A stretch of DNA of 64,000 bases from assembly GCA_963677375.2 (NCBI GenBank), contig CAXXIF010000006.1, forward strand, positions 186,001 through 250,000. Direction: 5' to 3'. The stretch is from Pseudaeromonas sp963677375. Its GTDB lineage: Bacteria > Pseudomonadota > Gammaproteobacteria > Enterobacterales > Aeromonadaceae. Positions 41,427 through 51,500 of the stretch are shown piece by piece. The notes under the pieces are model-generated. The model ran no database searches. It had not been told where the DNA came from and saw only the letters and a program-made list of their open reading frames with translations. Position 1 is the stretch's first letter. Each line of letters opens with the position of its first letter. A program made the translations under genes and the position numbers.

Positions 41427-42539
41427 ATGCATTATCAAGTTATTACTCATAGCGAGGCGCTGGCTGCATTTTGCGACACGCTTGGCCCTGTGCCTTTAGC
41501 CATTGACACCGAGTTTGTCCGCACCCGCACCTATTACCCGCAACTGGGGTTGGTGCAGTTGTTTGATGGTCAGCAACTGGCCCTGATCGATCCGGTCGCC
41601 ATCCAGGATTTGTCACCCTTGTGGCACGTGTTGCAACAACCGGAGCGGATCACGGTACTGCATGCGGCCAGTGAAGATCTGGAGTTGATCAATCATGAAT
41701 CAGGAGCCATGCCGGCTCATATGCATGATACCCAGTTGGCGGCTGCGTTTACCGGCTCAGGTTTATCGATTGGGTTCAACGCCATGACCCAGGAGTTGCT
41801 CCAGGTGACGCTGGATAAAGACCAGGCCAGAACCAACTGGCTGGCACGTCCACTGACCGACAAACAACTGCATTATGCCGCTGCAGATGTCTTCTACCTG
41901 CTCCCTATCTACGAAAAATTGATGGCGCGCGTCCAGCAACTGGGACGCATGGCCTGGTTTGAAGAGGAGTGTGCGGCTCTGGTTGCACGCAAGCGTCCTC
42001 AAGATATGAGCGAGCAGGCCTACAAGGATATTGGTAATGCGTGGCAGTTGGGGCGGAAAGAGTTGGCGGTGTTGCAGCGGCTGGCCATGTGGCGCGAAGG
42101 GGAGGCCAAACGTCGGGATCTGGCATTGAATTTTGTGGTCAAAGAGCTGCACCTGTTCAAGTGTGCCGAGCGGATGCCGAAGACCCTGAGCGATCTGGAA
42201 CAGCTCGGGTTATTGCAACCGGAGATCCGCAATCATGGCAAGACACTGTTGCGTCTGATTGAGGAGTCGCTTAACTCTGATCCCCAGAGTTGGCCGCAAC
42301 GGGTGCAACGGCTGGTAGATTTTCCTCATTACAAGTCAGAGCTGAAACGTCTACGTGCCAAAGTGGAGGCCGTTGCTAACGCCCATGGCGTACCGGTTGA
42401 ATTGTTAGCGTCGAAGAAGACTATTCATCAATATCTGAGCTGGTTGTGGAAATGCGCCGATGAGCAAAAGCAGGATGGCAAGCTGCCTCGCCTGTTATCG
42501 GGGTGGCGCAAGGAGTTGTTGGGCGATTTGAGCCAATAA
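41427..42539 (+). CDS. rnd: Ribonuclease D
   Basis: 3'-5' exoribonuclease that trims tRNA and other small RNA. The 370-residue protein (E. coli 375) has the DEDDy exonuclease domain: AIDTEFVRTRTYYP, LHAASEDLELI, MHDTQLAAAF and HYAAADVFYLLPIYE. Two HRDC-like helical regions follow. ATG 41427 is chosen over the upstream TTG because CGGA lies at good distance and homology starts at HYQVIT. It follows fadD by 48 bases, as in many gammaproteobacteria. Confidence 0.95.
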   Translation: MHYQVITHSEALAAFCDTLGPVPLAIDTEFVRTRTYYPQLGLVQLFDGQQLALIDPVAIQDLSPLWHVLQQPERITVLHAASEDLELINHESGAMPAHMHDTQLAAAFTGSGLSIGFNAMTQELLQVTLDKDQARTNWLARPLTDKQLHYAAADVFYLLPIYEKLMARVQQLGRMAWFEEECAALVARKRPQDMSEQAYKDIGNAWQLGRKELAVLQRLAMWREGEAKRRDLALNFVVKELHLFKCAERMPKTLSDLEQLGLLQPEIRNHGKTLLRLIEESLNSDPQSWPQRVQRLVDFPHYKSELKRLRAKVEAVANAHGVPVELLASKKTIHQYLSWLWKCADEQKQDGKLPRLLSGWRKELLGDLSQ

Positions 42540-42561
42540 CGGACACCACAGAGCAGACAAG

Positions 42562-42589
42562 AAAAAAGCGCGGATCTCCGCGCTTTTTT
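42562..42589. terminator. Bidirectional terminator between rnd and minE
   Basis: AAAAAAGCGCGGA-TC-TCCGCGCTTTTTT: a strong inverted repeat with flanking A and T runs, positioned between convergent genes. Confidence 0.9.
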
Positions 42590-42608
42590 ATCGTTTGAGA
42601 GACGTGAA

Positions 42609-42890
42609 TTAATCGTCGTTGTCATCGTCCGACTTGCGATCGCCACCCAGCATGATGTTGAGTTCGAGCACCGACAGATCATCCTTCTTGTCCAGTTGGA
42701 CGCTGACCTGATCCGGGCTGATCTCGACATACTTACGGATCACATCCAGCAGATCCTGTTTGAGCTGGGGCAGATAATCTGGACCACCCCGGGTACTCCG
42801 CTCATGAGCGACGATGATCTGCAGGCGCTCTTTGGCAACCCGGGCTGTGTTCTCTTTGCGCGGACGCAGGAAAAAATCGAGTAATGACAT
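42609..42890 (-). CDS. minE: Cell division topological specificity factor MinE
   Basis: A 93-residue protein that drives MinD off the membrane and sets the pole-to-pole oscillation. The N-terminal membrane-binding and MinD-activating segment is LLDFFLRPRKENTARVAKERLQIIVAHERS, followed by the dimerisation part (YVEISPDQVSVQLD, LSVLELNIMLG). The acidic tail (SDDDNDD) extends a few residues past the E. coli end. Last gene of minCDE. Confidence 0.97.
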   Translation of the reverse strand: MSLLDFFLRPRKENTARVAKERLQIIVAHERSTRGGPDYLPQLKQDLLDVIRKYVEISPDQVSVQLDKKDDLSVLELNIMLGGDRKSDDDNDD

Positions 42891-42893
42891 GGC

Positions 42894-43706
42894 TTAGCTC
42901 CCAAACAAGCGAGACAGGAAGCCTTTCTTCTCCTCGACCAGGAAGCGAAAATCACGCTTCTCACCGAGAAGACGAGCTACTGCATCGTCATAGGCCTGAC
43001 CGGCATCGGACTCGGAGTCCAGAATGACCGGCTCACCCGCGTTAGAAGCACGCAGGACTGAAGGGGATTCAGGGATAACTCCGAGCAAGGGGATTGCCAG
43101 AATTTCCTGCACATCCTCCACGCTCAACATATCGCCCCGGTTGACGCGATTTGGCGAGTAACGAGTCAGCAGCAGGTGTTCCTTGATGGGCTCCAGACCC
43201 AGTTCGGCACGACGTGACTTGGAGGCCAGAATACCGAGGATACGGTCCGAGTCGCGCACGGAAGAGACTTCCGGGTTGGTGGTCACGACTGCTTCATCGG
43301 CAAAATAGAGCGCCATCAGGGCGCCGGTTTCAATACCAGCCGGAGAATCGCAAAGGATATAGTCGAAGCCCATATCTTTGAGCTTGTCGATGACACGCTC
43401 GACACCTTCGCGGTTCAGTGCGTCTTTATCACGGGTTTGCGAGGCGGGGAGAATAAATAGATTCTCGACGCGTTTGTCTTTGATCAGAGCCTGATTGAGG
43501 TTGGCTTCCTCGTTGATCACATTGACGAAATCATACACAACACGGCGTTCGCACCCCATGATGAGATCCAGATTTCGTAAGCCGACGTCGAAGTCAATGA
43601 CCACCGTTTTATATCCGCGCTGTGCCAATCCTGTACTGATGGCAGCACTACTGGTGGTCTTACCTACGCCGCCTTTTCCCGAAGTTACGACGATAATACG
43701 AGCCAT
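42894..43706 (-). CDS. minD: Septum site-determining ATPase MinD
   Basis: ParA-type ATPase that recruits MinC to the membrane. The 270-residue protein (E. coli 270) has the deviant Walker A SGKGGVGKTTSSAA, the conserved CDSPAGIETG, and a C-terminal amphipathic membrane-targeting helix (EEKKGFLSRLFGS). It lies three bases before minE and 21 after minC. Confidence 0.98.
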   Translation of the reverse strand: MARIIVVTSGKGGVGKTTSSAAISTGLAQRGYKTVVIDFDVGLRNLDLIMGCERRVVYDFVNVINEEANLNQALIKDKRVENLFILPASQTRDKDALNREGVERVIDKLKDMGFDYILCDSPAGIETGALMALYFADEAVVTTNPEVSSVRDSDRILGILASKSRRAELGLEPIKEHLLLTRYSPNRVNRGDMLSVEDVQEILAIPLLGVIPESPSVLRASNAGEPVILDSESDAGQAYDDAVARLLGEKRDFRFLVEEKKGFLSRLFGS

Positions 43707-43727
43707 GGATGCTTTCCTTGTAAACCG

Positions 43728-44429
43728 TTAAGACTGCAATTTTTCGAAGATAAGCTTATCTTGCTCCAAACGGATATGAACGTCTTGTTCAGTCATTTCC
43801 GCCGGAAGCGCGTCACTAAGCTGGTAGGTGCCAGCAATGGATACCAATTCGGGATCCAGTCCTTGGCAGTAAATGCGAGCCTGGGTATTGCCTCGGGCAC
43901 CAGCCAGAGCGCGGCCTCGCAGTGAACCGTAAATATGAATACTGTCATCGGCAATGACTTCTGCGCCATTACCCACTGTGCCTATGATGACCAAAGAGCC
44001 ACCAGCCGCATAAATCTGTTGTCCCGAACGAACATTCCCATGATGAACACGTGTCGAGGTGACCGGAGGTTCGTCCGCTTTTGGGTTTTCGATGACGGGT
44101 TCGGGAGTTGGGGTCGCGACCACCTTACCCGCCGTCATCACGGCCAGGCCTGCCGCCTTAGCTGCAACCTTGGTAGCTTCGTCACGAGCGCCACTGACGC
44201 CGACCAGAACAAAATCTTCCCGTTCAATGGTCTCTTTCAAGGCGTCAAAATCGGGTGTCTGTTCCAGGCGTTCAACATTGACAACGAGTGGTGCAAAGTT
44301 GAAAAACTGAGGGGCTTGCGCCACCTTGGCTTCCAATAATTCTCTGATTTGCTGTGGATCGGTATCTGTCAAATGCAGGACAGAGAGGGTGAATGTACTA
44401 CCCTTGAGTTCAATGCCGGTATCGGCCAT
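43728..44429 (-). CDS. minC: Septum site-determining protein MinC
   Basis: FtsZ inhibitor of 233 residues. The N-terminal domain (FTLSVLHLTDTDPQQIRELL, FFNFAPLVVNVERL) inhibits FtsZ. A Pro/Glu-rich linker follows, then the beta-helical C-terminal domain that binds MinD (VRSGQQIYAAGGSLVIIGTVGNGAEVIADDSIHIYGSLRGRALAGA). First gene of minCDE, divergent from ycgL as in E. coli. Confidence 0.97.
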   Translation of the reverse strand: MADTGIELKGSTFTLSVLHLTDTDPQQIRELLEAKVAQAPQFFNFAPLVVNVERLEQTPDFDALKETIEREDFVLVGVSGARDEATKVAAKAAGLAVMTAGKVVATPTPEPVIENPKADEPPVTSTRVHHGNVRSGQQIYAAGGSLVIIGTVGNGAEVIADDSIHIYGSLRGRALAGARGNTQARIYCQGLDPELVSIAGTYQLSDALPAEMTEQDVHIRLEQDKLIFEKLQS

Positions 44430-44534
44430 TTACAGCACTCCGTTGACGAGTAAAACCCTTATAGTTATTGAGCTCCACATGTTATAGTCAGCCACCATTT
44501 CAGGCAATAAACCCCGTGAATTTTAACGCGATCC

Positions 44535-44819
44535 ATGATCTGTTCCGTATATAAAAGTCCGAAAAAAGACGCCACCTACCTCTTTGTTGAGCGCCGCGAC
44601 GATTTTTCACGCATCCCTGACTCCTTGCTGACTGTTTTTGGCAAGCCGCAATTTGTCATGCTGCTTTCTCTCAAACAGACTCGTCCACTGGCCTTCGTTG
44701 ATCCCGAGCAATTAATGCAGGCTCTGAAAACTCAGGGTTACCTGTTGCAGTTGCCACCACCCGAGGAAAACCTGCTCAAACAGCATCGTCAGCAGTTGGG
44801 GTTGGACCGGGTCGGATGA
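44535..44819 (+). CDS. ycgL: YcgL family protein
   Basis: A 94-residue small soluble protein of the YcgL/UPF0745 family, function unknown. It starts MICSVYKSPKKDATYLFVER and has the conserved FGKPQFVMLLSL. The minC-ycgL divergent pair is conserved in E. coli. The stop overlaps the next start (ATGA). Confidence 0.93.
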   Translation: MICSVYKSPKKDATYLFVERRDDFSRIPDSLLTVFGKPQFVMLLSLKQTRPLAFVDPEQLMQALKTQGYLLQLPPPEENLLKQHRQQLGLDRVG

Positions 44820-45781
44820 AGAAACTCCTGTTTGTGTGCACGTTAGCCTGGGGTTCGCTACTTCAGGCCACTCCCGCCGTCTCATTCAACGAGTATGTGC
44901 AGAGTCTGAAGCAGGAAGCAAAGGCGCAGGGGATAGGGGCGTCAACCGTGGATGCCTCCTTTGTCGATGTTCGCTTCATTGAACGAGCCGTGAAGAATGA
45001 TCGCAATCAACCCGAGTTCAAGCTGACTCTGGATAGTTATCTGCCCCAGGCGGTACCGGAGTGGAAAGTCCGTCAGGCCCAGCGTCTGTATCGTGAGCAT
45101 TATGCCTTGTTGCAACGCATCGGCACCGAGTATGGGGTGCAGCCCCGCTTTATCGTGGCGTTGTGGGGCATCGAAACCAACTTTGGCAAGCTGACCGGTA
45201 AGTATTCCCTGATCTCGGCACTCAGCACGCTCGCCTATGAAGGGCGCCGCGAAGCCTTTTTCAAGAAAGAGCTGTTTGCCGCCTTGCGCATCATCGAACA
45301 GGGTCATGCCACACCGCAAACGCTCAAGGGTTCCTGGGCCGGAGCCATGGGGCAGGTTCAATTCATGCCCAGCTCATTCCTTGCCTATGCGGTGGATCAG
45401 GATGGCGATGGCCGCAAAGATTTGTGGCACACCCAGGCCGATGTCTTTGCTTCGGCCGCCTATTACCTGCAGCAACATGGCTGGAAGGAGAACGAGACCT
45501 GGGCTCGACGCGTGCGTGCGCCTCGTCAGCTAGACCCGGCACTGGTCGGGCTGGAGACCAGCAAATCGGTTGCCCAATGGCGCGCCCTGGGTGTCGAGAA
45601 TCTGGATGGCTCTGCCTTACCAGCGGTGGGGCAACAGGCTTCCCTGGTGATGCCCGATGATAAAGAGGGGCGAGCCTATCTGGCTTATGACAATTACAAG
45701 GCGTTGATGGGCTGGAATCGCTCCAACTATTTTGTGGTGGCTGTGGGCTATCTGGCCGACCGAATTGTGGGAAAATCATGA
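44816..45781 (+). CDS. Lytic murein transglycosylase (MltB family, GH103)
   Basis: Periplasmic peptidoglycan-cleaving enzyme of 321 residues. A signal peptide (1-19, ending QATPA) lacks a lipobox Cys, so it is soluble rather than a lipoprotein. The catalytic glutamate lies in VALWGIETNFGKLTG, with SAGAMGQVQFMPSSFLAYAVDQDGDGR as the conserved block. It resembles E. coli MltB and YcgJ-region paralogues found next to minC in Vibrio relatives. It overlaps ycgL and ycgN by ATGA junctions, so the three genes form one unit. Confidence 0.9.
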   Translation: MKKLLFVCTLAWGSLLQATPAVSFNEYVQSLKQEAKAQGIGASTVDASFVDVRFIERAVKNDRNQPEFKLTLDSYLPQAVPEWKVRQAQRLYREHYALLQRIGTEYGVQPRFIVALWGIETNFGKLTGKYSLISALSTLAYEGRREAFFKKELFAALRIIEQGHATPQTLKGSWAGAMGQVQFMPSSFLAYAVDQDGDGRKDLWHTQADVFASAAYYLQQHGWKENETWARRVRAPRQLDPALVGLETSKSVAQWRALGVENLDGSALPAVGQQASLVMPDDKEGRAYLAYDNYKALMGWNRSNYFVVAVGYLADRIVGKS

Positions 45782-46233
45782 CGCAAGCAGCAATGAATGA
45801 ACACTTCTGGGAACACAAGAGCCTGGAGCAGATGAGTCAGGGCGAGTGGGAATCCCTGTGCGATGGCTGTGGTAAGTGCTGTCTGGTGAAGCTCGAAGAT
45901 GCCGACAGTGGCGAACTCATCTTCACCAATGTGGCCTGTGATCTACTCAATCTGAAAACCTGTCAGTGTGGCGATTATCCCAATCGCTTCAAGAAGATGC
46001 CGGACTGTTTGCAACTGACGCTGGACAAGATCCCGGAGTTCCACTGGCTGCCGACCACTTGTGCCTACCGCTTGCTGGCCGAAGGCGACCCGTTACCGGT
46101 TTGGCATCCGTTGCTGACCGGCAGTCGCTCAGCCATGCACGCGGCGGGTCACTCCATTCGCAACAAGGTGGTCCACGAACGATTTGCCGGGGAGTGGGAA
46201 GATCACATCGTCACCTGGCCATTGGGCTTTTGA
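45778..46233 (+). CDS. ycgN: YcgN family protein (UPF0260, cysteine cluster)
   Basis: A 151-residue protein with CDGCGKCC in the N-terminal region and further cysteines (CDLLNLKTCQCGDYPNR, PDC, TTC), the pattern of the YkgJ-type zinc/iron chelating family. Function unknown. The start overlaps the preceding gene (ATGA), and a terminator follows. The conserved ycgL-ycgN neighbourhood supports the identification. Confidence 0.92.
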   Translation: MTQAAMNEHFWEHKSLEQMSQGEWESLCDGCGKCCLVKLEDADSGELIFTNVACDLLNLKTCQCGDYPNRFKKMPDCLQLTLDKIPEFHWLPTTCAYRLLAEGDPLPVWHPLLTGSRSAMHAAGHSIRNKVVHERFAGEWEDHIVTWPLGF

Positions 46234-46265
46234 CCTGGGCTCGTTTGCCATTTTCTCTCCTCGAT

Positions 46266-46291
46266 AACCGGCCGCTGTGCCGGTTTTTTTT
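46266..46291 (+). terminator. Terminator after ycgN
   Basis: AACCGGC-CGCTGT-GCCGGTT followed by T-run, ending the ycgL-lytic transglycosylase-ycgN unit. Confidence 0.88.
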
Positions 46292-46685
46292 GGCACTGTC
46301 CCAGTGATGCGTTGCTTGAATCAAAACCCGATACCAGGCTGGTGTTCAGGAGTCAGAACGAACACAGACACGCCGTGAAAACATCCATGTTGGCTCGGTG
46401 GCGGCGTCTCTACCGCCAACGGTCTGCTTTTCGTCCAGACTCCATCCCTCTTCATTCCCAACAGGTAACTGGGAGAGCGCCTTTTTATCGCTGCCGTTTG
46501 CCCAAATCAGGGGCAGAGCCAGTCGTCTCCCTCTTTGGGTGCACCAAATCCTCCCAGCGTGGCACAGTTCAGTGCAACTCAAAACCCATTCGATTCATCT
46601 GGTTATCGTCTTCCCTTGCTGATTTTAAATACCTAATTATCTGAAAATAAACATATATTATTTTAAACCCTACGCTTTTGTCGTT

Positions 46686-46702
46686 TTGGCATGCGACTTG
46701 TA
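46686..46702 (+). promoter_or_regulatory. Candidate sigma-54 promoter of the urea operon
   Basis: TTGGCATGCGACTTGTA: GG is followed 10 bases later by GT (consensus GC). The TTGGCA and TTG blocks are intact. Sigma-54 with NtrC is the usual switch for urea use under nitrogen limitation. A sigma-70 reading with TAATAC (46701-46706) as -10 is also possible. Confidence 0.45.
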
Positions 46703-46709
46703 ATACCTG

Positions 46710-46721
46710 CTTGTATACAAG
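46710..46721. promoter_or_regulatory. GntR-type operator at the urea operon start
   Basis: CTTGTATACAAG is a perfect 12-bp palindrome of the TTGTATACAA type bound by FCD-class GntR regulators. It overlaps the predicted transcription start (about 46712). An FCD-type GntR regulator is encoded in the same operon, so it probably represses here. Confidence 0.65.
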
Positions 46722-46745
46722 ATTGAATGCTGAGTAGGTGCAGGG

Positions 46746-48575
46746 ATGACAACGACAGGATGGACGATTCAGGAGTGGCAGCTGGCGTACCGCCAGCAGG
46801 GCGCCCAGGTTGCGGATCTACTGCTGCCCTTGGTTCATGGGATGGGCCAGGGGGATCTTGCCTGGATCTCGGGCATCACGCCGGCCCAGCTGGAACAGCA
46901 AATTGCTCAGTTGGTGCAGCGGCTGCAAGCCGTAGGCGGTGATTTGTCGCGACTCCCCCTGTATGGCATCCCGTTCGCGGTCAAAGACAACATAGACGTG
47001 GCCGGTATGCCGACGACGGCGGCCTGTCCAGCCTATGCCTATAGCCCGACGCAGGATGCAACCGTGGTCGCTCGTTTGAAGGCTGCCGGTGCCATAGTGC
47101 TGGGCAAAACCAATCTGGATCAGTTTGCGACCGGACTGGTGGGTACCCGATCTCCCTACGGCGCTGTGCCGAACACCTTTGATGCCGCTTATATCAGTGG
47201 CGGCTCCAGCTCGGGTTCGGCCTCGGTAGTAGCGCGGGGTCTGGTGCCATTTGCCCTGGGTACCGACACCGCCGGCTCGGGACGAGTGCCGGCCGGTTTT
47301 AATAATCTGGTGGGCTGGAAGCCAACGCGGGGGGCTTTTAGTACCTCGGGTGTTCTTCCGGCCTGCCGCTCGCTGGATTGTGTCTCCATCTTTGCCTTGA
47401 CGGTCACCGATGCCGAGCTATTGGCCGGTCTGATGACGGGTTTTGATGGCGCGGATATCTATTCCCGCACGGCGCCTGCCGTGCCTGCTCGCACCGGTTG
47501 GGGCGCACACCCTCGTCTGGCAATTCCCAGCGTGATGGAATGGCATGGCGATGATCAGCAGGCTGCGGCTTTTGATCAGGCTTGTGCCCAGCTGCGGGCT
47601 CAGGGGGCGGAGATCACCGCCATCGATTTTACCCCCATGTATGCGTTGGCGAGCTTGCTCTACGAAGGGCCCTGGGTGGCCGAGCGCCATGCGGTACTGG
47701 AGTCTTTCCTGGCCGAGCATAGCGAACAGATGGACCCTACGGTGGCGGCGATCGTCGCACAGGCGCAAGGCCAGAGTGCTACCGCGGCCCATAGAGCCGA
47801 GTATCAGCGCATGGCGCTGCAACGCCAGATTTTAAGCGTGTTCAATGAATTCGATGCCTTGCTGGTACCAACGGCTCCGCTGCTGCCGACGCTGGATCAG
47901 GTGGCCGAGTCACCCGTCACCGTGAACTCCTGGCTGGGAACCTATACCAACTTCGTCAATCTGGCTGATTGCTGCGCTCTGGCGCTGCCCGCTGGTTTCC
48001 GAGGCGATGGTTTGCCAGCGGGGATCACCCTGATTGCTCCGGCCTGGCAGGAGACGGCACTGGCCGCATTTGGCAAGAGCTGGCAACGGGCGACGCAACT
48101 GCCATTGGGGGCCACGGCCCGGGCATTGCCTCCGGTACTGGAAACCGTCGGTACGGCACCGGCTGCCGATTGGTACCCCATCGCCGTGGTTGGGGCGCAC
48201 CTGTCGGGTATGCCACTCAATCATGAGCTGACTCTTAGGGGCGCTCGCTTGCTGGAGCGCACCCGCAGTGCCAGCCACTACCAGTTGTATGCACTGGCCG
48301 GAACCGTACCCCCGAAACCGGCACTGGTTGCCGCCTCAGTCGATGCGCCGACTGCAGCCATCGAACTGGAACTCTGGGCGTTGCCGAAGAGCGGTTGGGC
48401 CGATTTTCTGGCCGGTATTCCTGCCCTGCTGGGATTAGGGACGGTACAACTGGCCGATGGTCGCCAGGTCAAGGGATTTATCTGTGAACCTGCGGCGCTG
48501 CAAGGCGCACGGGACATCACCGAATTTGGCGGCTGGCGGGCCTTCATCCGTAGCCTGAATGCCACTCGTCATTAA
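46746..48575 (+). CDS. atzF: Allophanate hydrolase
   Basis: Cytosolic amidase that splits allophanate into two ammonia and carbon dioxide, the second step of ATP-dependent urea use. The 609-residue protein has the amidase signature with catalytic Lys in PFAVKDNIDVAG, the cis-Ser and nucleophile Ser in GGSSSGSASVV, and GTDTAGSGRVPAGFN. The C-terminal domain (about 460-609, GAHLSGMPLNHELTLRGARL) is the DUF1989/AtzF_C-like extension of true allophanate hydrolases. It opens the urea operon, 13 bases before urea carboxylase. Confidence 0.94.
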   Translation: MTTTGWTIQEWQLAYRQQGAQVADLLLPLVHGMGQGDLAWISGITPAQLEQQIAQLVQRLQAVGGDLSRLPLYGIPFAVKDNIDVAGMPTTAACPAYAYSPTQDATVVARLKAAGAIVLGKTNLDQFATGLVGTRSPYGAVPNTFDAAYISGGSSSGSASVVARGLVPFALGTDTAGSGRVPAGFNNLVGWKPTRGAFSTSGVLPACRSLDCVSIFALTVTDAELLAGLMTGFDGADIYSRTAPAVPARTGWGAHPRLAIPSVMEWHGDDQQAAAFDQACAQLRAQGAEITAIDFTPMYALASLLYEGPWVAERHAVLESFLAEHSEQMDPTVAAIVAQAQGQSATAAHRAEYQRMALQRQILSVFNEFDALLVPTAPLLPTLDQVAESPVTVNSWLGTYTNFVNLADCCALALPAGFRGDGLPAGITLIAPAWQETALAAFGKSWQRATQLPLGATARALPPVLETVGTAPAADWYPIAVVGAHLSGMPLNHELTLRGARLLERTRSASHYQLYALAGTVPPKPALVAASVDAPTAAIELELWALPKSGWADFLAGIPALLGLGTVQLADGRQVKGFICEPAALQGARDITEFGGWRAFIRSLNATRH

Positions 48576-48588
48576 AAGGAATGATCCG

Positions 48589-51500
48589 ATGTTCAACAAA
48601 GTCCTGATTGCCAATCGTGGCGAGATCGCTGTTCGCATTATCCGCACCCTGCGCCGTCTGGGTGTGCCGAGTGTTGCCGTCTATTCCGATGCCGACCGTC
48701 ACTCCTTGGCGGTACAACTGGCCGATGAAGCCGTGGCGCTGGGTGGTAATAGTCCGGCCGAGAGTTATCTGCGCAGCGATCTGATATTGGCGGCCGCCAT
48801 CGCGACCGGTGCCGAGGCCGTGATCCCCGGCTATGGTTTTCTCTCGGAAAATGCCGGTTTTGCCGAACAGTGTGCCGCTGCGGGCATCGTCTTTGTCGGG
48901 CCAACGCCGACCCAGTTGCGTCAGTTTGGTCTCAAGCATGAGGCGCGAGCCCTAGCGCAAGCGGCTCAGGTGCCACTGACCCCAGGCTCAGGGTTGCTGG
49001 ATTCGGTGGATCACGCCTTGAGTGAAGCCGAACGGGTCGGTTACCCGCTGATGCTCAAGAGCACGGCGGGCGGTGGTGGCATCGGCATGACTCGGTGTGA
49101 TAGCCCGGCCGAGCTGGAAGCCGCGTTTGCCACGGTCAAGCGATTGGGTGAGCAGTTCTTCAATGATGCCGGTCTGTTCATCGAGCGTTTTGTCGAGGCG
49201 GCCCGCCATGTGGAAGTGCAAATTGTCGGCGACGGGCAGGGCACAGTCGTGGCTCTGGGTGAGCGGGATTGCTCCTTGCAGCGTCGCAACCAGAAGGTGG
49301 TGGAGGAGACTCCGGCCCCTGGTTTACTCGCAGAAACCCGCGCCCGCATGCTGGCCGCCGCTGTGAGCCTGGGTCAATCGGTGGGCTATCAGTCCGTCGG
49401 GACCGTGGAGTTTATCTATGACGGCAAGCGGGATGACTTCTACTTTTTGGAGGTCAACACCCGCCTGCAGGTCGAGCACCCCATCACCGAACGGGTGACG
49501 GGTATCGATCTGGTGGAGTGGATGCTGCTGATTGCTGCCGGAACGCCACCGGATATGCAGCAGTTGCCTGAGCCCCAAGGGGCGGCCATCGAAGTGCGCC
49601 TGTATGCTGAAGATCCGCTCAAGAACTTCCAACCCTCACCCGGCACTCTGACCGAGGTGATCTTCCCACCGCAAGGGCCAGATCTGCGGGTGGATGGCTG
49701 GATAGAGCAGGGCTCCGAGGTCTCGGCCCACTATGATCCCATGCTGGCCAAGCTGATTGTGTACGGGAAAGATCGCGCCGAGGCCATCGAGCGGCTGCAA
49801 CAGGCGCTGGATCAGACCCGGCTCGGCGGCATCGCCACCAACCTGGATTATTTGCGCCAGATCAGCCGTTGGTCGCGGTTTATCGACGGCGATGTGGCCA
49901 CTCAGGCCCTCAACAGCTTCACCTTTCTGCCTGCGGCGGTGGAGGTGGTGGTCGCGGGTACCTACACCACGGTGCAGGATTATCCGGGGCGTGTCGGTTA
50001 CTGGGACATAGGGGTTCCGCCCTCTGGCCCCATGGATGATAGAGCCTTCCGTCTGGGCAACCGTCTGGTGGGAAATACCCCGGATGCGGCGGGTCTGGAG
50101 TGCACCATTCTCGGCCCCAGCCTGCGTTTTCATAGCGATACCCTGATTGCCCTGACCGGGGCTCCCTCGGCGGCCACGCTAGATGGCGAGCCAGTGGCCT
50201 ATCACAGCGCCATTGCCGTCAAGGCCGGGCAACTGCTGGTGCTGGGCAAGGTGAGTCAGGGTTGCCGCAGTTACGTCGCCATCCGGGGAGGGCTGGACTT
50301 GCCGGTTTATCTGGGCAGCCGCGCCACCTTTGCCCTCGGTCAGTTCGGCGGCCACGCCGGACGCCCGCTGCGCATTGGCGATGTGTTGCCGCTGGCCGCG
50401 CAAGTGGAGCGTGAGGTGCATACCGACGCCCTGCCAATGCGGCTGCAGCCTGGATTTGGTGAATTCCCGCAGGTCAGTGCCGAGGGGCTGGTGTGGGAGA
50501 TTGGCGTCTTATATGGCCCCCATGGGGCACCGGATTTCTTCACGACCGAGTCGATTGCCCAGTTCTTTGCCACCGAATGGCAAGTGCATTACAACTCCAA
50601 TCGCCTCGGTGTGCGCCTGGTGGGGCCCAAACCCAGCTGGACCCGCACCGATGGTGGGGAGGCCGGGTTGCACCCTTCCAACATCCATGACTGTGAGTAT
50701 GCCGTCGGCAGCATCAACTTCACCGGGGATATGCCGGTGATCCTGACTCACGACGGTCCCAGCCTCGGCGGCTTTGTCTGCCCGGTGACCATCGCCAAGG
50801 CCGAACTGTGGAAAGTGGGGCAGGTCAAACCCGGTGACAAGATCCGTTTCAAGGCCATGAGCTTTGACGAGGCCCTGGCGCGGGAGCTGGCCTGGGATGG
50901 CGCCATCGAGCAGTTGCAAGCCCCTGAGTTGCCGCCTCATGTCCAGCCGAGCCTGCAGCCTGATCACACAGTTTCCGCTTGCGTGATCAACGCCTTGCCC
51001 GCCTGTGGCGACCATCCGGGCGTGGCTTATCGTCAGGCCGGGGATAAATACATCTTGCTGGAGTACGGCGATAACGTGCTGGATCTGCGGTTGCGGATGC
51101 GCATCCACGCTTTGATGGAGTCCTTGAAGGCGACGCCGGTGGCGGGAATTGCCGAGCTGGCCCCTGGCGTGCGCTCGCTGCAGATCCGCTATGACAGCCG
51201 CATCATCCATCAGTCGGATCTCATCGCCGCCCTGCTGGAGCGCGAGAGCCAGTTGCCACCGGTCAGCAGCCTGCAGGTGCCGAGCCGCGTGATCCATCTG
51301 CCCATGGCGTTCGAAGATTCCGCCACTCTGGATGCTGTGTCTCGCTATCGCCAATCGGTACGGGATACAGCCCCCTGGTTGCCGAATAACGTCGATTTTA
51401 TTCAGCGCATTAACGGGTTGGAGAGCCGTGAGCAGGTGCGCGACATACTGTTTGATGCCCGCTACATGGTGTTGGGGCTCGGCGATGTCTATCTGGGCGC

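Larger units (their letters stand above)
46234..46745. other. Intergenic region upstream of the urea operon
   Basis: A 512-base gap. It begins with the ycgN terminator. A frame of 110 codons (46312-46644) has no recognisable product and weak start signals. The region from 46640 is AT-rich. At the right end are a sigma-54-like element and a perfect palindrome just before the allophanate hydrolase start, listed separately. Confidence 0.6.

Noticed and set aside
46312..46644. Open frame of 110 codons upstream of the urea operon
   Set aside because: No recognisable product, weak start context, biased composition and no coupling to neighbours; more likely chance.
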